This document shows positions 17,406 through 26,518 of a stretch of DNA of 53,092 bases, piece after piece. The stretch is from an uncultured Clostridia bacterium. Lineage in GTDB: Bacteria; Bacillota; Clostridia; Christensenellales; Aristaeellaceae. Location: NCBI GenBank assembly GCA_946413245.1, contig CAMKJS010000014.1, positions 1 through 53,092 of the forward strand, written 5' to 3'. Positions within the stretch are counted from its first letter, which is position 1. Each line of letters opens with the position of its first letter. Made by a program: the position numbers and the translations under genes. The notes under the pieces are model-generated. The model saw nothing but the letters and a program-made list of their open reading frames with translations, had not been told where the DNA came from and ran no database searches.

Positions 17406-19415
17406 TTATCCGATGATGGCGCCGTCTTCCACGCCTTCCTCGATGCTCACCAGTTTCAGATTGCCGTTCTTGTCCATGGCGCTCAGAATCATGCCCTGGC
17501 TTTCGATTCCCGCCAGCTTCGCGGTTTTCAGGTTTGTGATAACCGCCACCTGCCGGCCAACCAGCTCCGCTGGATCATAGTACTTCTGAATGCCGCTGAC
17601 CACGGTACGCTCCCCGTCGTCTCCCAGGCTCAGGGTGAACTTCAGCAGCTTGCTGCTCTTCTCCACCTTCTCGCAGGCCTTCACCCGGGCCGCCTGGATC
17701 TTGCACTTATAGAAATCGTCAATCGCGATCTCCGCGGGAAACTCCGGTTCGTCATGCTTCGCTTCCTTCTTCTCCTTCTTCTCAGCCTTCGGCGCGGCTG
17801 CTTTTTCCTGCTTCTCCGCCTCAGGCTTTCCGCTCAGCGCTTCCAGCTCCTTGTTCACGTCAATCCGCGGGAAGAGCGCTTCACCCTTACACACCCGGAT
17901 CCCATCCGGCAGCATGCCGAAGCACTTCAGGGATTCCCAGGTCTTCAGGCTTTCATCGGTGACGCCCAGCTGCGTGAAAATCCGCGCCGGGGTGGAAGGC
18001 ATGAAGGGCTGAATCAGCACCGCCACAAACCGGACGCATTCCGCCAGCGTCAGCAGCACGTTGCCCAGCAGGCCTTTCTTCTCCGGATCCTTTCCCAGAA
18101 TCCAGGGCTGTGTCAGGTCGATATATTTATTGCACTCGCCGATCACCTTCCAGATCTCGGCCAGCGCCTGGGAAAACTGAAGCCTGTCCATCTGCGCGTC
18201 CACCAGGGCGGGCAGCTCGGCGCAATGCTTCCGCAGATCGTTTCCGGTGTTATCCTCCGCGCTGACGTCCCAGGCAGGCAGGATGCCGCCGAAGTATTTC
18301 TCGATCATGGCCACGGTCCGGCTTATCAGGTTGCCCAGGTCGTTCGCCAGATCGGCGTTCATCCGCGTCAGGAAGGATTCATTGGTATAGTTGCCGTCCG
18401 CGCCGAAGGGCATTTCCCTCATCAGGTAATACCGAAGCGGATCGACCCCGTAACGGGCCACAATGGGCTGCGGATAGACCACGTTGCCCTTGCTCTTGCT
18501 CATGCGGTCCGCGCCGAACAGCAGCCATCCGTGGCCGAACACCTGCTTCGGCAGGGGCAGTCCCAGGGCATGCAGCATAATCGGCCAGTAAATCGTATGG
18601 AACCGTACGATTTCCTTGCCCACCAGATGGATATCCGCCGGCCAGTACTTCCGGAACAGCTCGTCGTGCTCCGTGCCGTAGCCCAGTGCAGTAATATAGT
18701 TGCTCAGGGCATCGATCCACACATACACGGTGTGCTTCTCGTCAAAATCCACCGGAATGCCCCATTTGACGCTGGTGCGGCTCACGCACAAATCCTGCAG
18801 TCCCGGCCGCAGGAAGTTCGTCAGCATCTCGTTGGCGCGCTTGGCCGGCTGGATGAAATCCGGATGGGTCTCGATATAGTCGATCAGCCAGTCCTGGTAT
18901 TTGCTCATCCGGAAGAAATAGCTTTCCTCCCGCATGGGCTGGCAGGGCCGCCCGCAATCCGGACAGACCTTGACCCCGTCTTTTTCCGCCAGCTGCGTGG
19001 GCGTCCAGAAACTTTCACAGGGCGTGCAGTACATGCCCTCGTACTCCGCTTTGTAGATATCTCCCTGCTCGTAGAACCTCCGGAAGATCTTCTGCACGAT
19101 GCGGATATGCCGTTCCTCTGTGGTGCGGATGAAATCGTCATACTCGATATCCATCAGCTTCCAAAGTTCCTTCGTCTCCGCCACGATCTTATCCACATAT
19201 TCAATCGGGCTGACACCGGCTTCCGCCGCTTTCTTTTCGATTTTCTGACCGTGTTCGTCCGTTCCGGTCAGGAAATAAGTATCGTATCCCTGCATGCGCC
19301 TGAAGCGGGTCATCGTGTCCGCCGCCACGGTGGTATAGGTATGGCCGATCGTCATGTTTCCGGAAGGATAGTAAATCGGCGTGGTGATGTAAAAGGTTTT
19401 GCGGTTCTCTTCCAT
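17406..19415 (-). CDS. metG: Methionyl-tRNA synthetase with C-terminal tRNA-binding domain
   Basis: 669 residues from ATG 19415 (GAGGGGG upstream). An upstream in-frame ATG (19481) lies inside the rpmA terminator and is rejected. Landmarks are the HIGH-like motif TIGHTYTT near residue 25, the zinc knuckle with CTPCESF and CPDCGRPC, KMSKS as RMSKSKGN at about 303, and the anticodon-binding helical domain. A Lys/Glu/Ala-rich linker at about 535-565 leads to the C-terminal EMAP/Trbp111-type OB-fold, which helps tRNA binding and dimerisation. It charges tRNA-Met in the cytosol. I saw no T-box in the short upstream gap. Confidence 0.97.
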   Translation of the reverse strand: MEENRKTFYITTPIYYPSGNMTIGHTYTTVAADTMTRFRRMQGYDTYFLTGTDEHGQKIEKKAAEAGVSPIEYVDKIVAETKELWKLMDIEYDDFIRTTEERHIRIVQKIFRRFYEQGDIYKAEYEGMYCTPCESFWTPTQLAEKDGVKVCPDCGRPCQPMREESYFFRMSKYQDWLIDYIETHPDFIQPAKRANEMLTNFLRPGLQDLCVSRTSVKWGIPVDFDEKHTVYVWIDALSNYITALGYGTEHDELFRKYWPADIHLVGKEIVRFHTIYWPIMLHALGLPLPKQVFGHGWLLFGADRMSKSKGNVVYPQPIVARYGVDPLRYYLMREMPFGADGNYTNESFLTRMNADLANDLGNLISRTVAMIEKYFGGILPAWDVSAEDNTGNDLRKHCAELPALVDAQMDRLQFSQALAEIWKVIGECNKYIDLTQPWILGKDPEKKGLLGNVLLTLAECVRFVAVLIQPFMPSTPARIFTQLGVTDESLKTWESLKCFGMLPDGIRVCKGEALFPRIDVNKELEALSGKPEAEKQEKAAAPKAEKKEKKEAKHDEPEFPAEIAIDDFYKCKIQAARVKACEKVEKSSKLLKFTLSLGDDGERTVVSGIQKYYDPAELVGRQVAVITNLKTAKLAGIESQGMILSAMDKNGNLKLVSIEEGVEDGAIIG

Positions 19416-19446
19416 GTTTCTCTCCCCCTCTTCAGACTTTTGATTC

Positions 19447-19479
19447 GAAAAAAACAGGGCTGTTGCGGCGCAACAGCCC
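19447..19479 (-). terminator. Terminator of the rplU-prp-rpmA operon
   Basis: On the minus strand GGGCTGTTGC (19479-19470), 3-base loop, GCAACAGCCC (19466-19457), then TGTTTTTTTC. A near-perfect intrinsic terminator 21 bases after the rpmA stop. Confidence 0.92.
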
Positions 19480-19499
19480 AAGAATCAACTTGACCGGAA

Positions 19500-19799
19500 T
19501 TACTGAGCTTCGGCCGCGGTTTCCACGGGATAAACGGAAACCTGCTTGCGATCCTTGCCCAGCCGTTCAAACCGTACAATCCCGGTAGCCTTGGCGAACA
19601 GGGTATCGTCCTTGCCGATGCCGACATTCAGGCCGGGATGGATCCGGGTGCCGCGCTGCCGCACGAGAATGTTTCCGGCCAGGGCCATCTGCCCGTCAGC
19701 CCGCTTCGGCCCCAGGCGCTTGGATTCGCTGTCACGGCCGTTCCGGGTGGAACCCATTCCCTTTTTATGTGCGAATTGCTGCAGATTAAGCTTCATCAT
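19500..19799 (-). CDS. rpmA: Large-subunit ribosomal protein bL27 with cleavable N-terminus
   Basis: About 99 residues from ATG 19799, which has GGAGG 8 bases upstream; ATG 19805 overlaps the prp stop but is too close to that site. The N-terminus [18 protein letters not shown] carries the extension removed after Phe-Ala by the Prp protease in Bacillota and relatives, exposing the residues that reach the peptidyl-transferase centre. The core [17 protein letters not shown] is classic L27. prp is the adjacent upstream gene, and the operon ends at a strong terminator. Confidence 0.95.
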   Translation of the reverse strand: MMKLNLQQFAHKKGMGSTRNGRDSESKRLGPKRADGQMALAGNILVRQRGTRIHPGLNVGIGKDDTLFAKATGIVRFERLGKDRKQVSVYPVETAAEAQ

Positions 19800-19801
19800 G
19801 G

Positions 19802-20137
19802 TCATATCCTCCGTTCTTTGATGGTCAGTTTCACATGTTTCGGATAAGACTCCGCCAGGTCACTCAGGCCCTGCCGCAGCGCTTCCATCAGGATCTGCGC
19901 CTTTGCGTTCTCCTCCTCTGTTCTCCCGGGAAGATCGAAGGACAGGAGCCCTTCTTCGTTGCCGAGAATTACGGGAACGATCCCGCACACGCTTTCCAGT
20001 GCGTTCACACAGGTGCATCCGAGAATGGAAACCGCGGCGCAGACGATATCGCTGCCTTCTTCACCGTATCCGCTGTGCCCGGAAATCCGGCAGCCGGTGA
20101 ACCCCGCGGCGTCCCGCAGCAGAGCGGCGGAAATCAT
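19802..20137 (-). CDS. prp: Ribosomal-processing cysteine protease Prp (YsxB family)
   Basis: 111 residues. The catalytic His lies in [17 protein letters not shown] (His at about residue 20) and the catalytic Cys in VCAAVS (about residue 33), the conserved Prp pair. Prp cuts the N-terminal extension of bL27 before or during 50S assembly. The start codon overlaps the rplU stop (TAATG) and its own stop overlaps the rpmA region, so rplU, prp and rpmA are translationally linked in the usual order. The matching cleavage site is present in the rpmA product. Confidence 0.93.
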   Translation of the reverse strand: MISAALLRDAAGFTGCRISGHSGYGEEGSDIVCAAVSILGCTCVNALESVCGIVPVILGNEEGLLSFDLPGRTEEENAKAQILMEALRQGLSDLAESYPKHVKLTIKERRI

Positions 20138-20445
20138 TATGCCTCGATGGCGGTAATTTCCACCTTCGTGTAGGGCTGGCGATGGCCGGCCTTACGCGCG
20201 TAGTTCTTCTTGCTCTTGTACTTGTAAACGGTGATCTTCTCACCCTTCACCTGAGCGATAACCTTGCCTTCAACCTTGGCCCCGGCCAGAACGGGATTTC
20301 CGACCTTGACTTCGCCTTCGCCGCCGATCATCAGCACGTCGAAGGAGATCGCGGAATCAGCTTCCTGATTCACTTTGTCGATGTAGATCACATCACCCTG
20401 GGAAACACGGTATTGCCTGCCGCCCGCCGCTATAATCGCATACAT
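20137..20445 (-). CDS. rplU: Large-subunit ribosomal protein bL21
   Basis: 102 residues from ATG 20445 (AGGAGG about 9 bases upstream; conserved start MYAIIAAGGRQYRVSQGD). The C-terminal motif YKSKKNYARKAGHRQPYTKV is the 23S-binding tail of L21. It is the first gene of the rplU-prp-rpmA operon, with a promoter and a structured leader upstream that may provide autoregulation. Confidence 0.97.
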   Translation of the reverse strand: MYAIIAAGGRQYRVSQGDVIYIDKVNQEADSAISFDVLMIGGEGEVKVGNPVLAGAKVEGKVIAQVKGEKITVYKYKSKKNYARKAGHRQPYTKVEITAIEA

Positions 20446-20469
20446 GGGACAGCACCTCCTGATTACATA

Positions 20470-20521
20470 CTCGCCGGGATTCTGAGGTTGCGCGAGCGCA
20501 TTGAAAAAGACCTCTCCCGAG
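20470..20521 (-). ncRNA. Structured 5' leader of rplU (L21 leader-like)
   Basis: In the roughly 85-base untranslated leader the minus strand can fold into nested stems: CTC-GGGA with TCCC-GGC-GAG at the base, GAGGT with ACCTC above it, and TGCG with CGCA at the tip. Position and nested-stem form match the L21 leader known upstream of rplU in Bacillota. I could not score it against the Rfam model, so the family match is inference. Confidence 0.5.
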
Positions 20522-20535
20522 CGGCTTACCCGCAT

Positions 20536-20565
20536 ACTTTATCACGTTTTCGCCTTCTCTGTCAA
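20536..20565 (-). promoter_or_regulatory. Promoter of the rplU operon
   Basis: Minus strand TTGACA (20565-20560), 18-base spacer, TAAAGT (20541-20536). Transcription would begin just before the structured leader. Confidence 0.7.
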
Positions 20566-20636
20566 GCGGTTTTTCCTGTTTTTCACGATATTGCGCTCAT
20601 CGGGCCGCTGTTTTATACGCCTGTGATCCCCGGCAG

Positions 20637-21830
20637 TCAGTTTTCCACGATAATGCAGCCGTCCAGGACATAGCAGAAGGAAGGATTGGAGGAATTCCGG
20701 TTCTCGGTGTACCCTTCGCTCAGGTCAATCATATCTCCGGGATTCCGCGGATTCACGCCGGTATAATTCCCGCTGAACACTTTGATCCTGCCCTTCTTCA
20801 TGCTGTCAATCGCGCGGTTCACCTTTTCCTCCGTGCCCGGTGCGGCGATAAACCTGTTCAGTTCCAGCAGCTCCACCCAGCCGCTTTCAAACCCCGCGCT
20901 CAGATCGCGGCCGTGCGCGTTTGCCTGCACCGCCTTTTCGATGCTCTGGTCGTTCATCACAGCCTGTACCGCCTCGATCACGTAAGGTGCCCAGTTTGTC
21001 CGGATGCTGACCAGGGCGCAGGACGGCGCCACATCCATCATGCTCTGGTGATATCCCACATGATACACGGTCCGCCCGGCCGCTGTCGCTTCCTCGCACA
21101 CCGCTGCCGGAGCGGCGGTGTTCACGTGCTGGGCGATAATCACGCATCCTTCCTCAATCAGTTTCCGGGTCTGTTCCTTTTCCACGTTGAAGTTGCTCCA
21201 GCTGCCGGTGTACCGGACCCGCATCACGGCCTCCGGCGCCACGCTCCGCACGCCCAGGAAAAAGGCGGTATACCCGGCAATTACTTCGGCGGTGGAATTG
21301 GCGCCGACATACCCCACCAGCGCGTTTTCCGGCAGCAGCGCGCCGCTGTCCAGCAGCTGCCGCAGCTTCATTCCCGCGACGATGCCGCTGACATACCGCG
21401 CCTGATAGATTTCCCCGTTAAAGGTATGATAATTCTCGGGACTCCCGTCTATGCTGATATCCGGCATGGATATCTGGCAGAATTCCACTTTCGGATACTC
21501 CCAGGCCATCGTTACAGGAATGTCCGTATCCAGATTGATGAAGATGATCCGGCATCCCGCCCGGATCAGCTCCAGAATCGGCCGTTCCGCATCCCGGCTC
21601 AGCACGTTGCTTCTGAACAGGATTTCCGCCTTCCCGCCGAGTTCTTCCTCCAGGACCCGCTGCGCCTGCACGAAATTGGCCGTGTACGGCGTACTCTCAT
21701 CCTCGGAATACACAAAGCCAACCTTGATCGTACTGCTTTTCGCGCCGGTGTTCCAGAAGCCGGTGAGCAGGGATGCCGCCAGCAGCACGACAGCGCAGAC
21801 GATTATCGTCCAAAGCCATTGTCTCTTCAT
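20637..21830 (-). CDS. BMP family (PnrA-like) nucleoside-binding protein, membrane-tethered
   Basis: 397 residues. One N-terminal hydrophobic segment (WLWTIIVCAVVLLAASLLTG) has no lipobox Cys, so the protein is probably tethered or secreted. The rest has the basic membrane protein/Med fold: KVGFVYSEDE, FINLDTDIP, RYVSGIVAGMKL, VGYVGANSTAEVIAGYTAFF and HVGYHQSMMDVAPS. Studied BMP proteins bind purine nucleosides for ABC import. No permease or ATPase gene is nearby. Instead it overlaps by 4 bases the HD-GYP receptor gene, so a sensing role is plausible. It is the last gene of a long minus-strand run; I see no clear terminator before the rplU promoter. Confidence 0.85.
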   Translation of the reverse strand: MKRQWLWTIIVCAVVLLAASLLTGFWNTGAKSSTIKVGFVYSEDESTPYTANFVQAQRVLEEELGGKAEILFRSNVLSRDAERPILELIRAGCRIIFINLDTDIPVTMAWEYPKVEFCQISMPDISIDGSPENYHTFNGEIYQARYVSGIVAGMKLRQLLDSGALLPENALVGYVGANSTAEVIAGYTAFFLGVRSVAPEAVMRVRYTGSWSNFNVEKEQTRKLIEEGCVIIAQHVNTAAPAAVCEEATAAGRTVYHVGYHQSMMDVAPSCALVSIRTNWAPYVIEAVQAVMNDQSIEKAVQANAHGRDLSAGFESGWVELLELNRFIAAPGTEEKVNRAIDSMKKGRIKVFSGNYTGVNPRNPGDMIDLSEGYTENRNSSNPSFCYVLDGCIIVEN

Positions 21831-24800
21831 GCTTTGCCTCCCTGTTCCCGTGCCGTCCGGACCGCAGCGCCGTCCGTTCCGGCCGCTGCCGCCATCCGGG
21901 CCTCCGCCGCAGCCTTTTCCGCCTGTTCGGTATCCTCTTTGGATACATGATAGATTTTGTTGAGATCGATGGTGCCGTCGTTGATCAGTTTCAGCAGGAT
22001 ATCCACAAACTGCGGATCGAACTGTGTCCCCCGGCCTTTCTCGAGTTCCCCGAGCACATAGCTGAAATCCATCTGTTTCCGGTACACGCGGTTGGCCGTC
22101 ATAGCGTCAAACGCGTCCGCCACACCGATAATCCGGGCAAAAAGCGGAATATCTGTCCCCTTCAGCCCTTTCGGATACCCCCGCCCGTCATAACGTTCAT
22201 GATGGAACTCCGCGCCGTCAATCACGTTGTCCAGCAGCGTGAAATCCTTCAGGATCTCCGCACCCCTCGTCGTATGGGATTTCATGGTGGCATATTCCTC
22301 ATCCGTCAGCCGGGAATTCTTGTTCAGGATGGCGTCCGGAATGGCAATTTTCCCGATATCGTGCATTTGCGCAGCCCATTCGATATCCCTGCACTGCTTC
22401 TGATCCAGCCCGAAGGCTTCGGCAATCTGTTTTGCGTAGATCGCCACCCGTTTGCTGTGGTCGCTGGTCCGCGCGTCCTTTGCGTCCACGGTACGGGCAA
22501 TAGCCACGACAGTTTGCTTGCCCATTTCAATCTGGCGGTTCGCCAGCGCCAGTTCCGCCTCCATCTTCCTTTCATGCCGTTTCACCAGCAGCCAGGTCAC
22601 CCAGAAAACCGTGAACATGGGCACCGACAGAATATAGAAGATAAACCAGTTGTTGTCGTACAGTTCCTTCTCCTTCGTCAGGGAATATGTGCGCTCCGCG
22701 ACGATGATCTCCTGGTTGTTGTCGAAAACAGCCAGATGGAACACAAAGTCTCCGGCAGGCAGATTGGTGTAGGCGATCGTACCCAGCGCGTTCTGGGGCA
22801 CAATCGTCCATTGTGTGTCAAACCCTTCCAGCATATAGCCGACATAGGGGTCCTGGATTGTGTAATTGATCACTTCCGGCAGGATCTCCACCCGGCTCAC
22901 TCCCCGGGGAATCTTTTCCGTCATACTCCTTTCCAGCCGGCGAAACGCTCCGTCCAGCCGGATTCCCGACACGTTCATGCGGAAAAGTCTGGATCCGGAG
23001 GAAAAGTTGTTGGTATTCACGACGAAGACGCCTGTATCGCAGGGAAGATACAGCTCGCCGGTTTCCGCGCTGTACCAGGTCCACGCGTTGGCTGTCAGGC
23101 TGCCGTTCAGTCCGCGGCGGTTGTTCAGCAGCTCATAGCTGATCTCGTCCTTTCCGCTGAGCAGATCGTTCCGGTCCACCGTATAGATCCCCGCGCTGGA
23201 AAGAACGAACATGTTGTCCGTTCCGCCAATCCAGATATCATAGTTGTTATAATACGGGAAATTGTCCAGGCGGCGGATCGTTTCGTCGGTACTCATGTAG
23301 CACAGCCCGTTGCTGGTAACCACGAACACGCCGCCGGTCCTGGGATCCGGAACCGTCCGCAGAATCACTTCGCTGCTCAGTCCGTCGGCCCGGGTCAGCA
23401 TCCGTTCCACCGCTCTGTCCGCAATCACAGCCAGTCCGTTCCCGTCCGTCCCCGCCAGAATTCTTCCGTCCCCAAGCTCGGTGATGGTCAGCACCATGCT
23501 GCTGATGCTGCCATCGGAGTGATCGATGGTATCCTCCACGGTATGATTCCGGATAAAGCTCAGCCCGGTATCTCCGGCAGCCAGAATCGTTCCGTCCCGA
23601 AGCTGTTTCACAACCCGGGCCCGGTTTCCGAAAGCTCCGTTCTCCTTGTTGTACAGGTATTCCGTTCCGTCCGGCTCCAGCTCAATCAGTCCGCTTCCGT
23701 AGGTACAGACCCACAGGTGATGTTCCTGATCCACCAGCATGCACCGGATCCGGATGCCGGAAAAACGTTCTGTCACCGTGTCCGTCACCTGATGCCGGCC
23801 CCGCAGATCCACGGCGTCCATTCCCTTGTCCGTCCCGATATAATAAACGCCGTTCCACTGGACAATGGTATTGACCACGCGGCTGCTCATGCCCACCGTG
23901 CTGTAGATATCCCTGAAGTCGGACGGCGCAAGCCGCAGCAGTCCCAGCCGGGAGGATGTGAACCACAGGTTTCCCTGATAATCCATCATCATATTGTCGA
24001 TGGAATTGTTGAAATTGTTGGTATTGATCCGTTCATAGATGCCTTCGCCGTGAATGTAGGAAATTCCGTTATCCGCGCACACGAACAGTTCGCCGTTCTC
24101 CAGGTAGCACAGATTTTTGATATTCTGCAGTCCGGGACACTCCGTCACGTCCAGCAGCTCGAAAATTCCCCGGCTGATCCGGAAACGGTAGATTTCGTTG
24201 CCTGTGGTCGCCGCCAGCAGGTTGCCTTCCGGATCAAAAACGCAGCTTTTGAAAACCGTCTGGCTTTCCGGCAGTTTCCGGGAGGAAATGATCTGCCCCT
24301 GCCGCATCAGAAACAGCGTGCCGTCGTTGTTGACCGCGGCCACGTTTCCGTTTTCGTCCGCCGCCACATGATCCGCGTAGCTTACTTCGGACAGGATGCT
24401 TATCCGTTTCAGGCCGCAGTTCAGCGTCAGGATCTGCATGCTCCCGGTGGTACCGATATAATAATATCCGTCTGAACTCTTGATGATGGATTTTACGGAG
24501 TTGGCCGGCAGTCCCTGACTCTGGTCAATCACGTTGACCACCTGTTCATTGATCATGATGGAAAGGCCGTTGTCGTTGGTTCCGATCCACAGCCGGCCTT
24601 CCTCGTCCACATACAGGCAATTGACGTTCCGGACGGAGTCAAAACTGTCCATCCATCTGAATTCCCTGCCGTTATAGCGGTACAGACCGGCATACGTGCC
24701 GATCCACATGATGCCGTCCCCGGTCATGGCAATATCGTTGGCTTCACCGCAGGGCAGGCCGTTGGAAGTGGAGTAGATCGTCTGAACGTAATCGTTATAA

Positions 24801-25510
24801 TTCGTTTCCGGGAGGCTTCCCGCTTCGTCCGCCCTGGCGGAAAGGGAAAAGCTCAGTCCGGCGGCAACCAGCAGAGCCACAGCCCGCACCGGAGCGCGTC
24901 CGGCGTCCGCGTGTTCCTCCGTCCCCTGCTCTCCGTCGTCGTCCCCGTCTGATTTGCCCGGCAGCCGGATCAGACGAATCAGACGGAGCAAAACGAACAG
25001 CGTCAGCAAAATCGCCAGTTTGTCCAGGAGCTCCACATACAGTTCGCCGATCAGCAGTCCCCCCCACCGGGGAATGCCAAGCTCCGCCAGGAAACCGATG
25101 ACGGCATCCCCCCAGGTGTTGCCGGTGCTGACATTGTTCAGCAGCAGATTAATCGGATAGGCAGCCGCAGCCACTGCGCCTGCGAGAATCGCGCTGACAG
25201 TGAGAATATCCAGCAGGCTTTCCAGTTTTTTTCGCCGGGAGGCAATTCCGACGATCACGCCGATCACGGCACTGATAACGGCATAATACCAGGGAATCCC
25301 GTACACGATATGCCCCAGCAGGTTATAGGTCGCGCCTACCGTCGCGCCGCACAGGGGACCCAGCAGCCAGGCCGCCAGCATCGTTCCGCCCGAATCCAGC
25401 CAGATGGGCCAGTTCAGCCGCGAAACCAGCTGATCGCCGCCCCAGTTCAGAGCAAGGCACAGAAGGATCTGCAGGCAAAAAACCGGGATTCCGATTTTTC
25501 TGTTTTTCAC
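21827..25510 (-). CDS. Membrane / beta-propeller / HD-GYP receptor, likely c-di-GMP phosphodiesterase
   Basis: 1227 residues from GTG 25510 (GAGGAGG upstream). Residues about 1-190 form several membrane helices resembling an ECF-transporter S component (LDSGGTMLAAWLLGPLCGA). After a charged linker and another hydrophobic segment (about 210-230) come two-component-regulator propeller repeats at about 240-800 (MWIGTYAGLYRYNG, LWIGTNDNGLSI, LWFTSSRLGLLRL, LWVCTYGSGLIEL), then a Y_Y_Y domain (YMLEGFDTQW...YTNLPAGDFVF). A membrane helix at about 952-973 leads to a cytosolic HD-GYP domain with His1050-Asp1051 (MHDIGKIAIPD), HHERYDGRGYPKG and DAFDAMTANRVYR. The catalytic residues are intact, so c-di-GMP hydrolysis is expected. 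Its neighbours are an outputless sensor and two binding proteins. Confidence 0.88.
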   Translation of the reverse strand: MKNRKIGIPVFCLQILLCLALNWGGDQLVSRLNWPIWLDSGGTMLAAWLLGPLCGATVGATYNLLGHIVYGIPWYYAVISAVIGVIVGIASRRKKLESLLDILTVSAILAGAVAAAAYPINLLLNNVSTGNTWGDAVIGFLAELGIPRWGGLLIGELYVELLDKLAILLTLFVLLRLIRLIRLPGKSDGDDDGEQGTEEHADAGRAPVRAVALLVAAGLSFSLSARADEAGSLPETNYNDYVQTIYSTSNGLPCGEANDIAMTGDGIMWIGTYAGLYRYNGREFRWMDSFDSVRNVNCLYVDEEGRLWIGTNDNGLSIMINEQVVNVIDQSQGLPANSVKSIIKSSDGYYYIGTTGSMQILTLNCGLKRISILSEVSYADHVAADENGNVAAVNNDGTLFLMRQGQIISSRKLPESQTVFKSCVFDPEGNLLAATTGNEIYRFRISRGIFELLDVTECPGLQNIKNLCYLENGELFVCADNGISYIHGEGIYERINTNNFNNSIDNMMMDYQGNLWFTSSRLGLLRLAPSDFRDIYSTVGMSSRVVNTIVQWNGVYYIGTDKGMDAVDLRGRHQVTDTVTERFSGIRIRCMLVDQEHHLWVCTYGSGLIELEPDGTEYLYNKENGAFGNRARVVKQLRDGTILAAGDTGLSFIRNHTVEDTIDHSDGSISSMVLTITELGDGRILAGTDGNGLAVIADRAVERMLTRADGLSSEVILRTVPDPRTGGVFVVTSNGLCYMSTDETIRRLDNFPYYNNYDIWIGGTDNMFVLSSAGIYTVDRNDLLSGKDEISYELLNNRRGLNGSLTANAWTWYSAETGELYLPCDTGVFVVNTNNFSSGSRLFRMNVSGIRLDGAFRRLERSMTEKIPRGVSRVEILPEVINYTIQDPYVGYMLEGFDTQWTIVPQNALGTIAYTNLPAGDFVFHLAVFDNNQEIIVAERTYSLTKEKELYDNNWFIFYILSVPMFTVFWVTWLLVKRHERKMEAELALANRQIEMGKQTVVAIARTVDAKDARTSDHSKRVAIYAKQIAEAFGLDQKQCRDIEWAAQMHDIGKIAIPDAILNKNSRLTDEEYATMKSHTTRGAEILKDFTLLDNVIDGAEFHHERYDGRGYPKGLKGTDIPLFARIIGVADAFDAMTANRVYRKQMDFSYVLGELEKGRGTQFDPQFVDILLKLINDGTIDLNKIYHVSKEDTEQAEKAAAEARMAAAAGTDGAAVRTAREQGGKA

Positions 25511-25522
25511 ATGCCGCCCTCC

Positions 25523-26485
25523 TCACCTGTCCGTTTTTTTCGTACGGTTTCCGTAAACCCCGAGTTCCGCGGCGCGTTTCCGCGCTTCCCTGATCCATCC
25601 TTCCATGGCTCCGTTCTCCAGAGCCTCGTCGATGACGCCGTTCACGAAAGCGATCAGCTGGGTTTCCCCTTTCTTTGCCGCAACCCGGTCCCCCAGAAAC
25701 TGCGCGTCCGGCAGCCAGCTCAGCCCGTCCGCCAGGCAGAGGTCCGAGTCCGGATGCAGCTGCAGATAGAGCTCGGCGCCGGAGATGTTTACAAAGCCCG
25801 CCGCGGCTTTCCCCTGCACGACAGCGTCATATACCGCCTGCGCGGATAAAGCCCTGCGGAACTCAAGGTAGCTGCTCACATGCTTTGCGGCCAGCGCTTC
25901 CGGCAGGGAGCTGCTTTCCGCGATGATGATCCTGCCTTTCAGATCCTCCAGGGAAGTGATCGTCTCCCGGTTTTCCTTCCGGAGAATCATCCCGATGCTC
26001 GCAGTAATATCCGGATAATAATATGCCTTTGACATCGTATAGGACAGGCCCCGGGAGGGAGTGAAGGAAACGGCGGAAATTGCCAGGTCACACTGATTCT
26101 CCGTCAGGGAAGGCAGAATCAGCGTCGATTCCAGTTCGATGATCTTCAGGCTTACGCCCATCCGTTCGGCAATCAGCCGGGCCAGCCGGATATCCACTCC
26201 CGCGTATCGCCCCTCCCCAGTCTGCTCCGGGTCAAGGAATATCTGCGGAGCATGATACGGGTCCACGGCGACGCGCAGAACGCCGTTTCGCTCAACGCGG
26301 CCCATCACGCCCGCGGCATCAGCCGGAATACCGTTTTTCGTGTTCATGGAATCGTCCACGTAATTCCATTCGTTTTCCGCGTAATAATCCGTCTGATCTT
26401 CCGCCGCGGCAATCCGGAACCCGTTTCCGAAAACCGTGACCGCCGTCAGCAGCAGAATCAGAGCGGCCGTCCATCTTTTTCGCAC
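25523..26485 (-). CDS. Exported PBPb-type (amino-acid-like) substrate-binding protein
   Basis: About 320 residues from GTG 26485, which has GGAGA 9 bases upstream; GTG 26494 is an alternative with poor spacing. A signal peptide (KRWTAALILLLTAVTVFG...AAAEDQ) without lipobox Cys is followed by a periplasmic-binding-protein-like II fold: VLRVAVDPYHAPQIF, YAGVDIRLARLIAERMGV, DLAISAVSFTPSRGLSYTMS and IIIAESSSLPEALAAKHV. This is the bacterial PBPb/GlnH type used for amino-acid uptake or as sensor modules. No transporter genes accompany it. It is tightly placed between the outputless sensor and the HD-GYP receptor, suggesting a ligand-presenting role in signalling. Confidence 0.85.
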   Translation of the reverse strand: MRKRWTAALILLLTAVTVFGNGFRIAAAEDQTDYYAENEWNYVDDSMNTKNGIPADAAGVMGRVERNGVLRVAVDPYHAPQIFLDPEQTGEGRYAGVDIRLARLIAERMGVSLKIIELESTLILPSLTENQCDLAISAVSFTPSRGLSYTMSKAYYYPDITASIGMILRKENRETITSLEDLKGRIIIAESSSLPEALAAKHVSSYLEFRRALSAQAVYDAVVQGKAAAGFVNISGAELYLQLHPDSDLCLADGLSWLPDAQFLGDRVAAKKGETQLIAFVNGVIDEALENGAMEGWIREARKRAAELGVYGNRTKKTDR

Positions 26486-26518
26486 TGCTATCACTCTCCG
26501 GGTATGATTTTCGGGGTT

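Noticed and set aside
19416..19446. T-box or other riboswitch before metG
   Set aside because: Only about 30 bases lie between the rpmA terminator and the metG start, too short for a T-box.
16614..19493. Long open frame on the + strand opposite tatD and metG
   Set aside because: It mirrors two unmistakable minus-strand genes. The product is rich in His, Arg, Gln and Pro with no family motif, as expected for an antisense shadow in GC-rich DNA.
21773..24475. Long open frame on the + strand opposite the HD-GYP receptor
   Set aside because: Same reason: no ribosome site, shadow-type composition, and the opposite strand encodes clear propeller and HD-GYP motifs.
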